The notes beneath the pieces are model-generated. The model saw only the letters and a list, made by a program, of their open reading frames with translations, had not been told where the DNA came from and made no database searches. Positions 22,701 through 33,867 of a stretch of DNA of 64,000 nt are shown one piece after another. Source of the DNA: Megamerina dolium (taxonomy: Eukaryota > Arthropoda > Insecta > Diptera > Megamerinidae); the NCBI GenBank assembly GCA_963854835.1, contig OY978525.1, positions 77,073,628 to 77,137,627 of the forward strand, given 5' to 3'. Position numbers and translations under genes: made by a program. Position 1 is the first letter of the stretch; every line of letters starts with the position of its first letter.

Positions 22701-24296
22701 CTCCCCTCCTTCACTTTATTACTTCATTTTTGACAACAATGAAATAAAATATAAATACTGAAGAAATTAAAGAAAAAATCATAAAGCCCCCACCTGTGTA
22801 TCAAAGAGAAAAAAATTCTAGCGCTTTAATAAATTCTCTTTCAAATATAATAAAGAAAAATAACTTGTTCGTAGTACTTCTAAGTAAGGGTAATATTGAT
22901 GAAACCAAAGTACAAGTTACTAATGAACCTTACAATTTTACACTTACAAACTGAAAAGTGCTAAAGGCCTAACAGTCGCAAGAAATTGAAGAAGCTCAAA
23001 CAGAGATCGCAAGCTACAACCGATGTACAAGGTTGAATTTTGCTATGATAACACTAAGCTTTTTTTTTAAGACTAAGCTGAAAAGAGGTGAATGCATCCT
23101 ACCCTGCAAAAAATTGTGCGACTAACCTCTAAAGAGAGTATACCCGGATTAGTCTCCACAGAGTACAATTGGAGTTTGGTTGGTTCTAATCTGTTTAGAT
23201 CTGTTTCGTAATTTATTTAAAGGAAATCATAACAAGCAGAAAAGTAATTGAATTACCTTTCTTTTAATAAGCAAAATTAATATAATGAAAAGAAAATGGT
23301 ACAAAATATTCCTTCGTCTACATTTCGTTATCGCAAGGACACATTAGGTCCGTTCGCGCACGTAATAGTTTTTACAAATTATTACAAATGTTACTATTTT
23401 TTACTGGAAATGTGTGCGAGTACGCCAAAAACCAGTAAAAGAGAGGAAATTGAGAGAGCAAATTATTTTCTCTCTGTGATAATTCTTGCAAATTTTTACT
23501 GGTAATATTTTTACTAGTAAGAACTCGTAGCATAGAAAAGGCAGCTGTTCTTACTGGCAAGTGACAGAACTAAACGAGTTTGGAAGTTACTAGTAAGTCT
23601 TACAAACTTTCCGTTCGCGTACTTTTTTACTTTTTTCTCATTTTTAGAGAGGATTTTTATTACGCTCTTGAATTTTACTAGTAAAATAGCAAACAGATCT
23701 ATTGTCTCAGTTGTTATCACAATTTTTAGGACAATAATATTACATGCCCATTGTTTTTTGCATGCATGCTAATAATAATTTGATGTTGTATTCCGCCGAG
23801 TGAACATGGAACATTCAAAATCAACGGTTTATCACATATTCTTCGCAAAATCTCATTTCATTTCTTAGCTCAATATTTGGTTGCAATTCAAATTGAGTAT
23901 TTGATCGAGACTCAGCTTACATTGTGTATTTCTTCGGGCTACTTTATTTAATAATAATAAAATAATAATAACAAAATCAAAATCAAATCAAAAAGTTACA
24001 TTTGTTATTGTATTTAAAATTGAAAAGGGCAAGAAAAAAACATTAGTGTGCTCACCATGAAAGTAAACCATGTAAGTAAACGCCACATCTCCCAATCCTT
24101 TATTATACAAGTTAAATTTACATAAATTTATATATAAGAGTAATCATTAATTTTTTTTCTTGTCCGAGTCGGTTTGAAAAAAATATGCAGTAAAAACAAA
24201 AAAGTCAACATCTGTGGCTCATGTAGCAAAATAACGAAAATGTTTAACATTTTAATAATAATTATGAAACATTTCTAAAAATTTTAATTCTTCTAG

Positions 24297-24763
24297 ATAC
24301 CACTGCGTTCAGTGGATCGAGGGAATGCGAAAACGAATATGGTAAACAAATGTTTTTTGTAAAAGTATATAGAACATTTCACGTCCGCTGAATTTATATC
24401 CCTTATAATCACTTCGCATAAGCGGTATACGTCATATCAGCGTCTCAAATGAGTGCACAATAGGTAAAGAATTTTGGTTTTTTTAAATAAAATTTACATT
24501 CTTTATTTTCTTTTCGTTCTTTAGAATCGCGGAGGGTAAGCGTATCAGCCACGAGCGAAATTCGCACAGGTAAACTTTGGAATATGCTATATTCAATCCC
24601 TATATTGTATTAAAATATTCTTTTTATAGAAAAAAGCTGCAGTCATTGTTCCAAATTGCCGTATAAAGGATTAACTCCTAAAGAAATTATAATACGGGCT
24701 TTGCACTTCGAAAAAGGTAAGCAGTTTAAACGGCTTTATAGGGAGAAGAAGGAGCAAACATGA
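24297..24763 (+). CDS. Possible spliced mini-gene inside the TIR element
   Basis: Three segments share one frame when joined: 24,297-24,341, 24,525-24,569 and 24,630-24,763. Each is preceded by a pyrimidine-rich AG acceptor (TTCTTCTAG, TTCTTTAG, TTTTTATAG), and the first two are followed by GTAAAC donors. All junctions are phase 1. The joined reading gives TTAFSGSRECENEY, SRRVSVSATSEIRT and KSCSHCSKLPYKGLTPKE, ending ...YREKKEQT then TGA at 24,761. The last segment is basic and has a CxxC. No start codon in this frame is evident; an ATG exon with donor CAT|GTAAGT at about 24,051-24,065 lies upstream but is in another phase. It could be a captured host fragment or chance. I do not recognise the product. 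Confidence 0.3.
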
Positions 24764-25093
24764 ATTTATTGCGTTAACCTTAACCCGGTTTTAGTGTCAA
24801 ATCAACACTATTTTTAAACTTGAACTACTTATAAGTTTGTTTATTTTCCCTTCCCTGATTTCCTTTTTCCTTATTGAATATTTATATTTATATTTTAAAT
24901 AGGAATCTGGATTTAAATTTCTTTTCGTTCTTATTTATTTTGACTATTGTAATAATGTTATGTTAATATTGTTGTTGATAATAGAATTATATAAAATTGA
25001 CTGAACTTGAAATAGTTTGTTATATTTATTTTTTGCTGTAAATGTGGGTGTAAAAGGGAGTATATCCAAAAGGAACAAAAAGCGACTAATCTA

Positions 25094-25206
25094 TTTTTGT
25101 ACCCGTTCGGGTATAGAAGGTGATTTATCTACATTTATACCCGTAGGGGTATAAAAAGCGACTTATCGACATTTATATCCGTTTGGGTATAAAAGGGTAC
25201 AATTGG
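25094..25206. repeat. Tandem array of 38-40-bp hairpin units
   Basis: Three consecutive units contain TACCCGTTCGGGTA, TACCCGTAGGGGTA and TATCCGTTTGGGTA, each a small palindrome followed by an A-rich stretch and an ACTTATC-like segment. Unit starts are near 25,094, 25,134 and 25,172. The array lies near the right end of the TIR element. Confidence 0.8.
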
Positions 25207-25339
25207 TCTCTTCATAGGACATGCTCGAACAAAAGGGAACAGTTCAATCCATATAAAGAGATCAAAAGTGCGATTAGTCGCATATTCCTTTGCGACTAAT
25301 CCCGAACACATCCCGGACACGTCGCATTTTTTGCAGGGT

Positions 25340-25808
25340 ATTTACCTGCTTTGATACCAACTAAACAAAAGAATTACAGTAGAACCCCACAAACGCAGAG
25401 ATCCAGTACAGTGCCTTAATTGTCAAGAATACGGACACACAAAGTCCTATTGTAAGCTTGTTAATATATGCGATATATGTGCAAAAATACACAGTACAGA
25501 CAAATGCTTGCGGTGAAGGTCACACAGCAAACTCTAGAGGCTGCTCAGTATTCGCTGCACTAAAACAAAAAATCAATGCCGCCATTCAATCACAGCGCGC
25601 ACTCTACTCTGAAGGGCCAAATCTTGCAATAAATCAATTCCCGCATCTATCAACAAATGCATGCTTCAGCCCACAGCCTATACTGTCTCAAACCTCTAAA
25701 TCAACTTATGCGAATGTAGCCAAACAATTTCCTGCTGCTGCTGCCGCTCCGCCGGCTCCAGGCCTTATGTCAATGCTCACAGTTTTTACTTCTTCATATA
25801 GAATATGA
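25340..25808 (+). pseudogene. Jockey ORF1 zinc-knuckle region
   Basis: Across two frames the sequence reads KRITVEPHKRRDPVQC, LNCQEYGHTKSYC, ICDICAKIHSTDKCL and CGEGHTANSRGCSVFAALKQ, i.e. three CCHC units, followed by a Pro/Ala/Ser-rich tail ending at 25,808. A stop (TGA) near 25,357 and a frameshift near 25,505 break it. The protein would coat LINE RNA. Confidence 0.75.
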
Positions 25809-26300
25809 TGAACAGCTTAATGCAAATAATGATCCAAAATCAAAATTTAATTGTTGAACTTTTGAAATCCAAATGAATGCAATTAAAGTATGACATTGGA
25901 ATGCCAACGGCCTAAGCCAACATACTCTAGAAATTAACAGCTTTTTGAAAAGAAATAACGTTTATATTATGCTTATTTCTGAAACTGATTTGACGCATAA
26001 ATTTTTTTTTTAATTGTAGGCTACAAATTTTATCGTTCGATGAATCCTGACGGAAAAGCTTGCGGTGGCACAGTCGTACTTGTTAGAAATACCATAATGC
26101 ATTACGAACTCAATAAACAACACACACACACATATTCACCACGATTCACTTCACGCACGCAGTCAACGCCATCAACCCGGTCGACGCAACCGCCTCACCT
26201 CCTTCACTACTCCGTATGGTATCTTCCTCGTGCCCACCCATGGCAGATTTTAGGTGTGCTTTATCACCGAATCTGTATATAATGTGTTCAATCTTAATAG

Positions 26301-27000
<700 letters not shown>

Positions 27001-27126
27001 TAGATATTTTTTTTGTTGCTTTTTTTTGTTTTTTCTTTTATAATTGCATGATCTATTATGAATGTGCTAATCAAATTTGAATAAAACAAGTATATAAAAG
27101 TAGTAAAATATTTGAGCAAACGAATT

Positions 27127-27430
27127 TTAAAATGATTGATTTTGTTCCCATAACTTTAACTTGTAATATATAGATTAGTACATATAAGTATGTAATTAGT
27201 TTTTATTTATTTTACATGCTGCTATAAATTTATATTTTAAGTTAACTATGTACGTACATAAATATTACCAAAAGTTTATCTTTTAATGTACATACATTCT
27301 TCTGCTTCTTATGTGGCCATGACAACCATGACAACTATTTAGGACGAACATATATTGCGGCGACAGTCTTTTCTGTTCTTCGCTTGCTGGCGCTAATTGG
27401 ATATTCCAAGCACCGCCAGGTTACCCAACA
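27127..27430. repeat. Direct repeat A (partner at 36,459-36,766), with RTE 3' end
   Basis: This 304-bp block is a direct repeat of 36,459-36,766 with only a few differences, including a 6-bp CCGGGC present only in the second copy. Its right half (27,305-27,430) is the 3' end of an RTE LINE on the minus strand, recognisable by TTATGTGGCCATGACAACC and GCTGGCGC. It stops abruptly at CCCAACA, where the left inverted-repeat arm begins with shared CA. Confidence 0.9.
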
Positions 27431-28306
27431 GCAACAAAGCCAAAGGCACTGCTCACATGAAGGACTTAAAACCATACCACCACTAACAATAAATAACAGC
27501 AAATGCACCTCACTACACTAAGACCGCAAATCTAACAAGATGACAGCATCTGTGAGAGGATATTTGATGGTATTTACTCTTCAAAATCTAATTGCGCCAG
27601 ATCTAAAGAACTCGCCTACGTAGCACCGACAGTTAAATAATTTTATTCGTCTCATCGTAATTAATACGAATCATAATAACTGTTTAATAAAATATAGGCG
27701 CATAATGAATGCAGACCGTGACTATCAGGAAATGCAGTACGACAAACTCAGGAAGGAACGTCCATCTGAGGAGCCGACTATCGTTCCAAAGAGAGCCAAA
27801 ATAACAATAACATCTGGAAAGCGATAAGGAAATTGAATATAATTATTACAATAATTTAATTTAATATATATTGTCACAGATAAGCATTGTTAAACCCGAC
27901 GTTCGTACACAATTCTACATGGAGACAGTTGGACGCATGACCCAGACGCTCTTTGGATATTTGGCTATTCATGGGAGAAGTAAAGCTCATCTTTCCAAAA
28001 CCAAGAAATGATACCGCTTGTACCTAGTATTACTTTCTTTAATTTTTGTATTGTAGAGAAGAAGGATTGGTCATGGAGGCCTAGCTGTTCGGAGTACAAG
28101 TAGTCGTGAAGCGCAAAACTGGGGTAGTCAGCTCTTTCTTAATTTTGTGATTTTTTTTAAATATAATTATAAGTAATATAATAGATATATGAAATAATAT
28201 AATAAATAAATAAAATAACATAGTGACTAAATGGAATAATATAATAAGTAAATAAACTCGAACTGAACCCTGGCACCGACGAGCTTGACCTACAGAGAGC
28301 ATTATA
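27429..28306 (+). mobile_element. Gypsy 3' part and 3' LTR (left-arm copy)
   Basis: Reverse-complement copy of 44,208-45,085. It holds the end of gypsy pol, including the short C-terminal reading MNADRDYQEMQYDKLRK and VPKRAKITITSGKR at about 27,707-27,827, followed by the LTR at about 28,055-28,306. The rest of this gypsy element is absent here because the duplication ended inside it. Confidence 0.82.
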
Positions 28307-28760
28307 CTGTTTGAAGGCTGATGTTGACATCGCGGAATACGAATTCGTAATAGTTCATTAAGAGAATTTCGAAACGTCAACCAATGAGGTTTCAAATCTG
28401 CTGACAATGCTTCATCCCATTGAAGTCCTTCTTTCCAAAGTGATTGTATAAACATCTTTGTAACAACGATTACTGGCGATTACATTCCCATCGAATGATC
28501 GAGTCATGCTACAGTACTGGGAACAATCCATTTGGTAGGTAAAGTATCAGTGTCACATACCCGGATCTTGTAGAAAAACTGATCGTTAATTGGATTCCAA
28601 TGCAAGCAATCAGATCCACTTAGATCGAGTTCACATGCAGATGCCATAAGATCTGCTGCCATTGACGAAGACAAGGATCTACCTCAACCTCAACCAAATA
28701 TTTTTGAAGTAAAACTCACTAAATAGAGTGTGAAATTTTTAAAGCACATTTCGTTACATT
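28307..28760 (-). pseudogene. BEL/Pao pol fragment (left-arm copy), internally deleted
   Basis: On the minus strand the reading MFIQSLWKEGLQWDEALSAD then RNSLNELLRIRIPR is the linker and RNase H start of a BEL/Pao pol. It is joined directly to the segment that in the right arm lies about 300 bp later (AAGTCAACATCAGCC), so this arm lost the RNase H core. The right-arm counterpart is at 43,590-44,207. Confidence 0.82.
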
Positions 28761-30199
28761 AGCATATATAGCATAGAGAAAGGGAGAATGAGAAAGAAAT
28801 CAACGTATGCAAAATTAACGATACAAAGCAATAGATCATGATTCGATGGTTTATGGCAATAGATGTTGTGTGTTTGTTGAGAGAGAAAGAGACAGCAACC
28901 AGCGAATAATATATGAATAACGACGATTAATGCGAGAGCAAAAAATTAGATAAAGACAATACAATGCGTATGCACAACTATATAAAAGCGATAGAGTGTA
29001 CATCCCCATATGCAGACAGCAGTCACACATGCCTCACAGTCAGACACATACTGAAAATGTTATTGTTTTCGTGTTATTACGTACTCGCATCTACATGGGA
29101 GACAGATTCAATACAATTTTGCCAGGACTTCAAAAATAAAAAAGCTAGATCGGCCAAATAAAAACGCTAAATAAGCTAAATGGTTAAAAAAAAGCCTTTT
29201 CAACATATCATAAACAGTTTATATTTTATTTTTAACATGTATGCATTTTAGTTCAACAATCGAAGCATACATTAGGTACAAAAATATGAGAAAATACTTT
29301 AATTTAATTATTAATTAATACATATTATTACAAACATTAAATCTGGCCTTTTCGTTTTAATAACTAAATATCATGTGAATTTAAAAGAGGACAGCGGCAA
29401 ATTATTCAACATTCAACAAAAACAGCCGATAAATGTAAAAATATATAATTCCATAGTGGGCTATATCTAACATGTAACTATTTCCTCTTCCTCAGATGAA
29501 TTGGATGAACTACTGTTTATATATGTATCATGAGAATTTAGCTTTCTTATGAGCTGGGCTGAATTCCAGTGTTTAAAGATACTGTAGCCGTGTCGAATGC
29601 GCAATAGGATCAAAGTTTTGGTTGCGTATTGCAATCTCGAATCTTTTGTCAGTAAGCTAATATACTTGAACTTTTTACTTGTATATCCTGTAATAGAAAC
29701 AAATATACCGCGCAACACAGCTGATTATTTAACAGAAAAGAATGATGATGGCCCAAATATGTTGGACTAATCGTGATACTGCTAGATGGTAATTCTCATA
29801 CAAAAATTATTTTCGCTTTGTAACACAGCGTTGCACTGAATATATAAGATATCTTTTTTTTTTGTATGTATGGAGGATTTTTCTTAAAAAAAAAGCTAGT
29901 TTGAAAATAACAAAGGCCTAGAAAAAAGCCACGTAGCTAAATCTTAAATTTCGAAGCTAAATGACAAAAGAAAAAAACATAGATCTAGCCTCATAAAGGC
30001 TGAACTGGCTACACTGATAACAACGATTAATGCGCATATTATACGAAAGCACACGGACGATAGAATATTAAGGTAGCGATCATATTTTACCTCTAATCGG
30101 TTTTCAGTGAATTTGACAGAATGTGACGTCATAGTCTTCCAAAGAATTGAATTATTCATTCATTATTCCGCATTATTTATATAATTAATAATTATTTTA
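28761..30199. other. Left-arm AT-rich DNA without a recognised gene
   Basis: Reverse-complement partner of 40,365-43,510 minus the Tc1 insertion. It holds small open frames (28,964-29,161 plus; 29,467-29,718 minus) with no recognisable domain that are conserved between the arms only because the whole block is duplicated. The site GATACATATATAAACAG (reverse complement, about 29,517-29,533) is the empty target of the right-arm Tc1. Confidence 0.6.
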
Positions 30200-30201
30200 T
30201 A

Positions 30202-31324
30202 AAGGGTTATCCATTTTGCGGTTTCAAAAGTAAATGTAAATAAAACACATATAAAATATTTTTTATCATGATATTTATTTTTTATTATAAAGTTTGAACG
30301 TTGACATTATGTGTGAAATACTACATCATTTAAATGACCATCACTCGAATTGTTGCAAGCATCGATTCTTTTGAGGTAATTTTCGACCACTTTTTGACAC
30401 ATATTGGGCGGTATCTCAGCCATAACGTGACGAATGTTGGTTTTTAGGTGCTCAAGAGTTAAAGGTTTATCTGCATAAACACGGTCTTTCGCGTAGGCCC
30501 ACAAAAAAAAGTCAAGCGGTGTCAAATCGCATGATCTTGGTGGCCACTTGATATCGCCACGACGAGAAATTACGCGGCCAGAAAATTTCTCTTGCAATAA
30601 TGCCATATTCGCTCGAGATGTGTGGCATGTGGCACCGTCTTGTTAAAACCACATATTCTCTAAGTCGTATTCTTCAATAGCAGGCAAAAAAAGGCGGTTA
30701 TCATATGACCATAACGCTCCGAATTGACGGTGACAGTCGTTCCATCGTCGTTTTCGAAGAAGTAAGGTCCAATCACACCTCCGGACCAAAGAGCGCACCG
30801 CCTGTTGTTCAAGCACCCATTCGACGTATCTACGACGTTGTGAATGGTCAGCTGGCTTCAGTTGTTGTGTGAGCTGGATTTTATATGGATGTAGGTGTAG
30901 ATCCAAATGCAAAATACGCCATAATGTGCCGTAAGACAGTCCTAATTCCTGAGAACGACGAGGAATCGACACATTCGGGTCTTCGGCAACACTTTCACTT
31001 ACAGCAACGATGATGCACAGGCCTTACAATATCTGTAACCGATCCAGTCTCTTCATATTTCTTCACAATTTTGCCAATTGCTTGCGTAGTTGGACGATTA
31101 TGTAAACCATAATCTCCTCTTAAAGCACGATATGTGGCTGTGGCAGAATCACCATTTTTGTAGTAGGTTTTTACAATTTTAATGCATTGTGCGATAGTTA
31201 AGCGATCCATTTTCGCAAATGTCAGACTTTGAACTGAAAAAGAAAGAAATTGTTTTAACAACTCAGTTTGACAGATGTCGAATTCTAGCCCTATACTTTT
31301 GAAACCGCGAAATGGATAACCCTT
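30202..31324 (-). mobile_element. Mariner-type element, left-arm copy
   Basis: 1,123 bp with terminal inverted repeats AAGGGTTATCCATTTTGCGG and AAGGGTTATCCATTTCGCGG, flanked by TA (30,200-30,201; 31,325-31,326). Relative to the copy at 51,891-52,988 it lacks about 155 bp that encode the first catalytic Asp region, a deletion shared with the right-arm copy. It also lost about 26 bp near 31,004, between two ACGAT repeats, a lesion not shared with the right arm. It keeps the full 3' coding end and is non-autonomous. Confidence 0.92.
30307..31213 (-). pseudogene. Mariner-type transposase, left-arm copy
   Basis: N-terminal HTH region MDRLTIAQCIKIVKTYYKNG (from 31,213), middle region SIPRRSQELGLSYGTLWRIL, second catalytic Asp region LENMWF-QDGATCHT (with a stop in place of the first Gln) and the C-terminal third Asp in PPRSCDLTPLDFFLW, ending at 30,307. 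The first catalytic Asp region is deleted and the frame is shifted on both sides of the deletion. It is inactive. Confidence 0.88.
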
Positions 31325-31326
31325 TA

Positions 31327-31752
31327 TATTAAGTGTAATTAACAAAGTAAGACAATCCAAAAGAGGAATTTTGATGCTTTCATTTTGAAATAAGTGTGTA
31401 TAAGAAAATCAAAACATAGCTTTGTGAAATCTATCAAAGTGAAAAATTCGAAAATATTTCATTACAATAACAATCTGGTTGCATATAAGGGACAAACGTC
31501 TCACATGCATTTGTTTATTCTTTCTTTCCATTATTACTAATTTTATTTTAATTACATCAACTTGTAAATGTTTTTTTAAATGTTACAATCATTAAAATAA
31601 TAAAAAAATAATCATAAAAGCCCATTGTTTTTCTTAAAAAAAATAATAAATAAAATTTATCATTTTGTACTGAACCAGAGAAATAAAAATTTTAACACTG
31701 TCTGTACAGACTTTGATATTCCTCTTTCATTCATATTTTGACACTACCTAAA
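31327..31752. other. Left-arm spacer
   Basis: AT-rich DNA matching 38,800-39,207 in reverse complement. No gene is visible. It ends with the target copy CTACCTAAA (31,744-31,752) of the SINE insertion. Confidence 0.6.
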
Positions 31753-32130
31753 CATAAAAATAAAAAAAATAAATATGTGGCACTTAAAGCCCCAAAGGGC
31801 TCATTGGCTGAGCTTCTCTTCCATTACTGTTGTGCGTCTTAAATTTGGACAGTATTAGAACTGACCTACTTATTTTAGCCGGTTCCGAATGGCAGAACAC
31901 TTGTGACATCACTTTTTCTGAGCTTTGTCACAGAGTTCTTTTAGAAGCTTTTTCATGGCAAGTTGTTACTGTCGGAAGAATTGCCAATTGCTTGCCGACA
32001 GGTGGGTACCATTCGAAAGAAAAATCTTATCGATATTAAATTTGTTATGCATCAGCCGGGGATTGAACCACGACCTACAGATCAGAAGGCGAACACACTA
32101 ACCACTGAGCTACGGCACCCTCACCCACAC
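31753..32130 (-). mobile_element. tRNA-derived SINE, family B (left arm only)
   Basis: 378-bp SINE on minus, flanked by CTACCTAAA (31,744-31,752 and 32,131-32,139). The head, read on minus from about 32,118, has an A box (TAGCTCAGTGG) and a B box (GGTTCAATCCC). The body includes CTTCCGACAGTAACAACTTG and AGCTCAGAAAAAGTGATGTC, and the tail is T-rich. The right arm holds the unoccupied site (CACTACCTAAAAATGC, reverse complement of about 38,788-38,803), so insertion followed the duplication. Confidence 0.92.
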
Positions 32131-32139
32131 CTACCTAAA

Positions 32140-32680
32140 TATGCTTTGGCATATACTGTGAATGACATGACATTTTGCAATTGCCTTATTTTGTTAATTA
32201 TATTATGTACTTTTATTTTTAATTTGTTCTCCTCTTTGCAAAAACATTATCATCTGCCGGCAGACATGGTTGCTGTTTGATTATGCGGCGCATGATAGTG
32301 TTTTTGTCTTAGTTCGCATTTAGACACAAAAACATTTCCACGAAAAACATTTTAAATTCACTTTTGATGTTTCGTTCGCGTTTACATGGGCAAAAATGTT
32401 TCCTGGCGACATGTGGACTCCTTTGTATGTTTTCTTAATGTTTGACATTACGAACAGTGTTCGGACTGTAAAGAAATTTTTAGAGGTAAATGAAGCTAAA
32501 CAATTGTGTTAGATTCTAAAATTTAGTGGTAGATTTTAATGAAGTAAAAGATGATGATATTTATAAAGTCGTTTTTTGTTATTCATCAAAAGGTGTAATG
32601 TTTCACATTTATTACTAATGTATAAACAAAAATATTCATTTCACGTTTCATAAAAATTAAATCATACAAGTATTTAAGCC
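32140..32680. other. Left-arm unassigned repeat segment
   Basis: Matches 38,140-38,790 in reverse complement, but lacks about 115 bp present in the right arm between CCTCTTTGC and AAAAACATTATCA. A short inverted pair, AAAAACATTATCA near 32,239 and TGATAGTGTTTTT near 32,294, may be a degenerate TIR. A related fragment occurs at 26.6-26.76 kb. No gene is visible. Confidence 0.5.
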
Positions 32681-33846
32681 TCCATCAGAATCTCTCCGAT
32701 AACGGAATGAGGCTGATCGACTTCGTCGCAGCATGGTAATTATTTATACCAGATTCCAGCATCTCGATATCCACAAAGCGACATGGTGGTTTCCAGATCA
32801 GCGAACGAGAAACCAAATTGATCACGTGGTGATTGACGGAAGGCAAGCTTTCAGTGTGATGGACGTGAAATCGATGTGTGGTGCCAACATCGACTCGGAT
32901 CATTACCTTGTTGCAGCTAAGGTGCGCACACGTTTATGTTGGCTACCTATGACGATGCTATGAACAATTCCGCCAGTGTAGGAGATTGCTCGAACACCCC
33001 AATTACGGATGATGGTGTTGTTGTTTCACCATCCGACCATGACGAAGTTAAAACAGCCATAAAGAGGCTGAAGAATAACAAAGCAACAGCTGCTGATGGC
33101 CTGCCCGCCTAGTTGCTTAAGACCAGCGGCGATGAGCTGCTCACCTGCATGCACCAGCTCATAAGCAGAATATGGTCGGACGAAAGCATGCCCGATGATT
33201 GGAGTCTCAGTGTTTTCTGCCACACACATAAGAAAGGAGACCTCACAATTTGCGCCAACTACCGAGGCATTAGTCTCCTGAGCATTGTATACAAGGTCTC
33301 ATCGTGCGTATTGTGTGAAAGATTGAAGTCTATGCTCAGCAACCTTAGTGGGCCTTATCAGTGTGGTTATTCTGTCTGATAAGGGATTACCTCTACACAA
33401 ATATGTCTGAATTTGGTGTACCTGCAAAAGTCATTAGACTTTGCAGAATGACACTGCTCAACACTCGTTGTGAGGTGAAAATTGGGAAGGACCTATCCCC
33501 TACGTTTAATACTGAACGAGGTTTCAGACAAGGTGATTCGTTATCGTGTGACTCCTTCAACCTTATTATGGAATTGGAATGAGAGTTCCGTCGAATGGGT
33601 CTTACGGTGAACGAGGGCAAGACAAAGTACCTAGTGTCTACAAACAAAGAGTCGCGGCGTCTTGGACAACACGTCTGTATTGACAATTACACTTTCGAGA
33701 TGGTTCGAAGATCACACTCTACAAGTCCGTCATTATTTCTGTTCTAACATATGGCACAGAAGCCTGGACAATTTTCAACACGGATAAGAGGATACTTGTA
33801 GCTTGGAGTTCTGCGCAGGATCTTAGGACCTATTTGCGTTGATGGC
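32681..33846 (+). mobile_element. RTE LINE, left-arm copy, 5'-truncated
   Basis: Plus-strand RTE fragment. Endonuclease end: YTRFQHLDIHKATWW, RNQIDHVVIDGRQAFSVMDV, ANIDSDHYLVAAKVRTRLC (32,733-32,940). After a deletion of about 290 bp relative to the right arm it reads DDAMNNS-like and RT frames with LLTCMHQLISRIWSDESMP, ICANYRGISLLSIVYKV and FRQGDSLSCDSFNLIMELE, then TVNEGKTKYLVSTNKESRR. Many stops. It ends at the inner edge of the left arm, GCGTTGATGGC. Confidence 0.85.
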
Positions 33847-33867
33847 AAATGATGCGTTAAAATGATT

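Larger units (their letters stand above)
23102..25338. mobile_element. 2.2-kb TIR element, family unassigned
   Basis: The ends are CCCTGCAAAAAATT at 23,102 and its inverted counterpart AATGCGAC... reading inward from 25,338 (plus strand ATTTTTTGCAGGG), flanked on both sides by TA (23,100-23,101 and 25,339-25,340). It lies inside LINE ORF1 sequence. Subterminal GCGACTAATC blocks occur on both sides. No transposase domain is recognisable. It contains a tandem array of 38-40-bp hairpin units (25,094-25,206) and a set of short open segments bounded by good splice sites (24,297-24,763). The TA target could suggest Tc1/mariner mobilisation, but the TIR does not identify a family. Confidence 0.7.
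22735..26300 (+). mobile_element. Jockey-type LINE remnant split by a TIR element
   Basis: Left part (about 22,735-23,099) reads an ORF1 fragment (PPPVYQREKNSSALINSLSN, FVVLLSKGNIDETKVQVTNE). After the 2.2-kb insertion, the right part gives the ORF1 CCHC block (PVQCLNCQEYGHTKSYC at about 25,400, then CGEGHTANSRGCSVF) and the start of an endonuclease ORF2 (HWNANGLSQHTLEINSFLK, VYIMLISETDLTH at about 25,890-26,000). It then decays into CA-rich sequence near 26,110. RT is absent. Confidence 0.75.
27429..33846. repeat. Left arm of a large inverted duplication
   Basis: About 6.4 kb that is the reverse complement of 36,972-45,085. Content from left to right: gypsy pol end and 3' LTR, BEL/Pao pol fragment, unassigned AT-rich DNA, mariner, SINE B (this arm only) and RTE. 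Landmarks in both arms include CAGCAACAAAG at the outer edge, the mariner TIRs, and the block ending GCGTTGATGGC at the inner edge (33,846). Differences between arms are mainly indels. Confidence 0.93.

Noticed and set aside
25458..25808. Stand-alone host zinc-finger gene
   Set aside because: The CCHC order and the following endonuclease start (HWNANGL, ISET) identify it as a jockey-type ORF1 remnant.
28964..29161. Conserved small protein gene (also at 43,053-43,250)
   Set aside because: The identical reading in two places follows from the inverted duplication of the whole block, not from selection. No domain, start context or codon signal supports a gene.
29467..29718. Second small conserved frame (also at 40,842-41,084)
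   Set aside because: Again explained by the duplicated arms; the right-arm copy runs straight into a Tc1 insertion.
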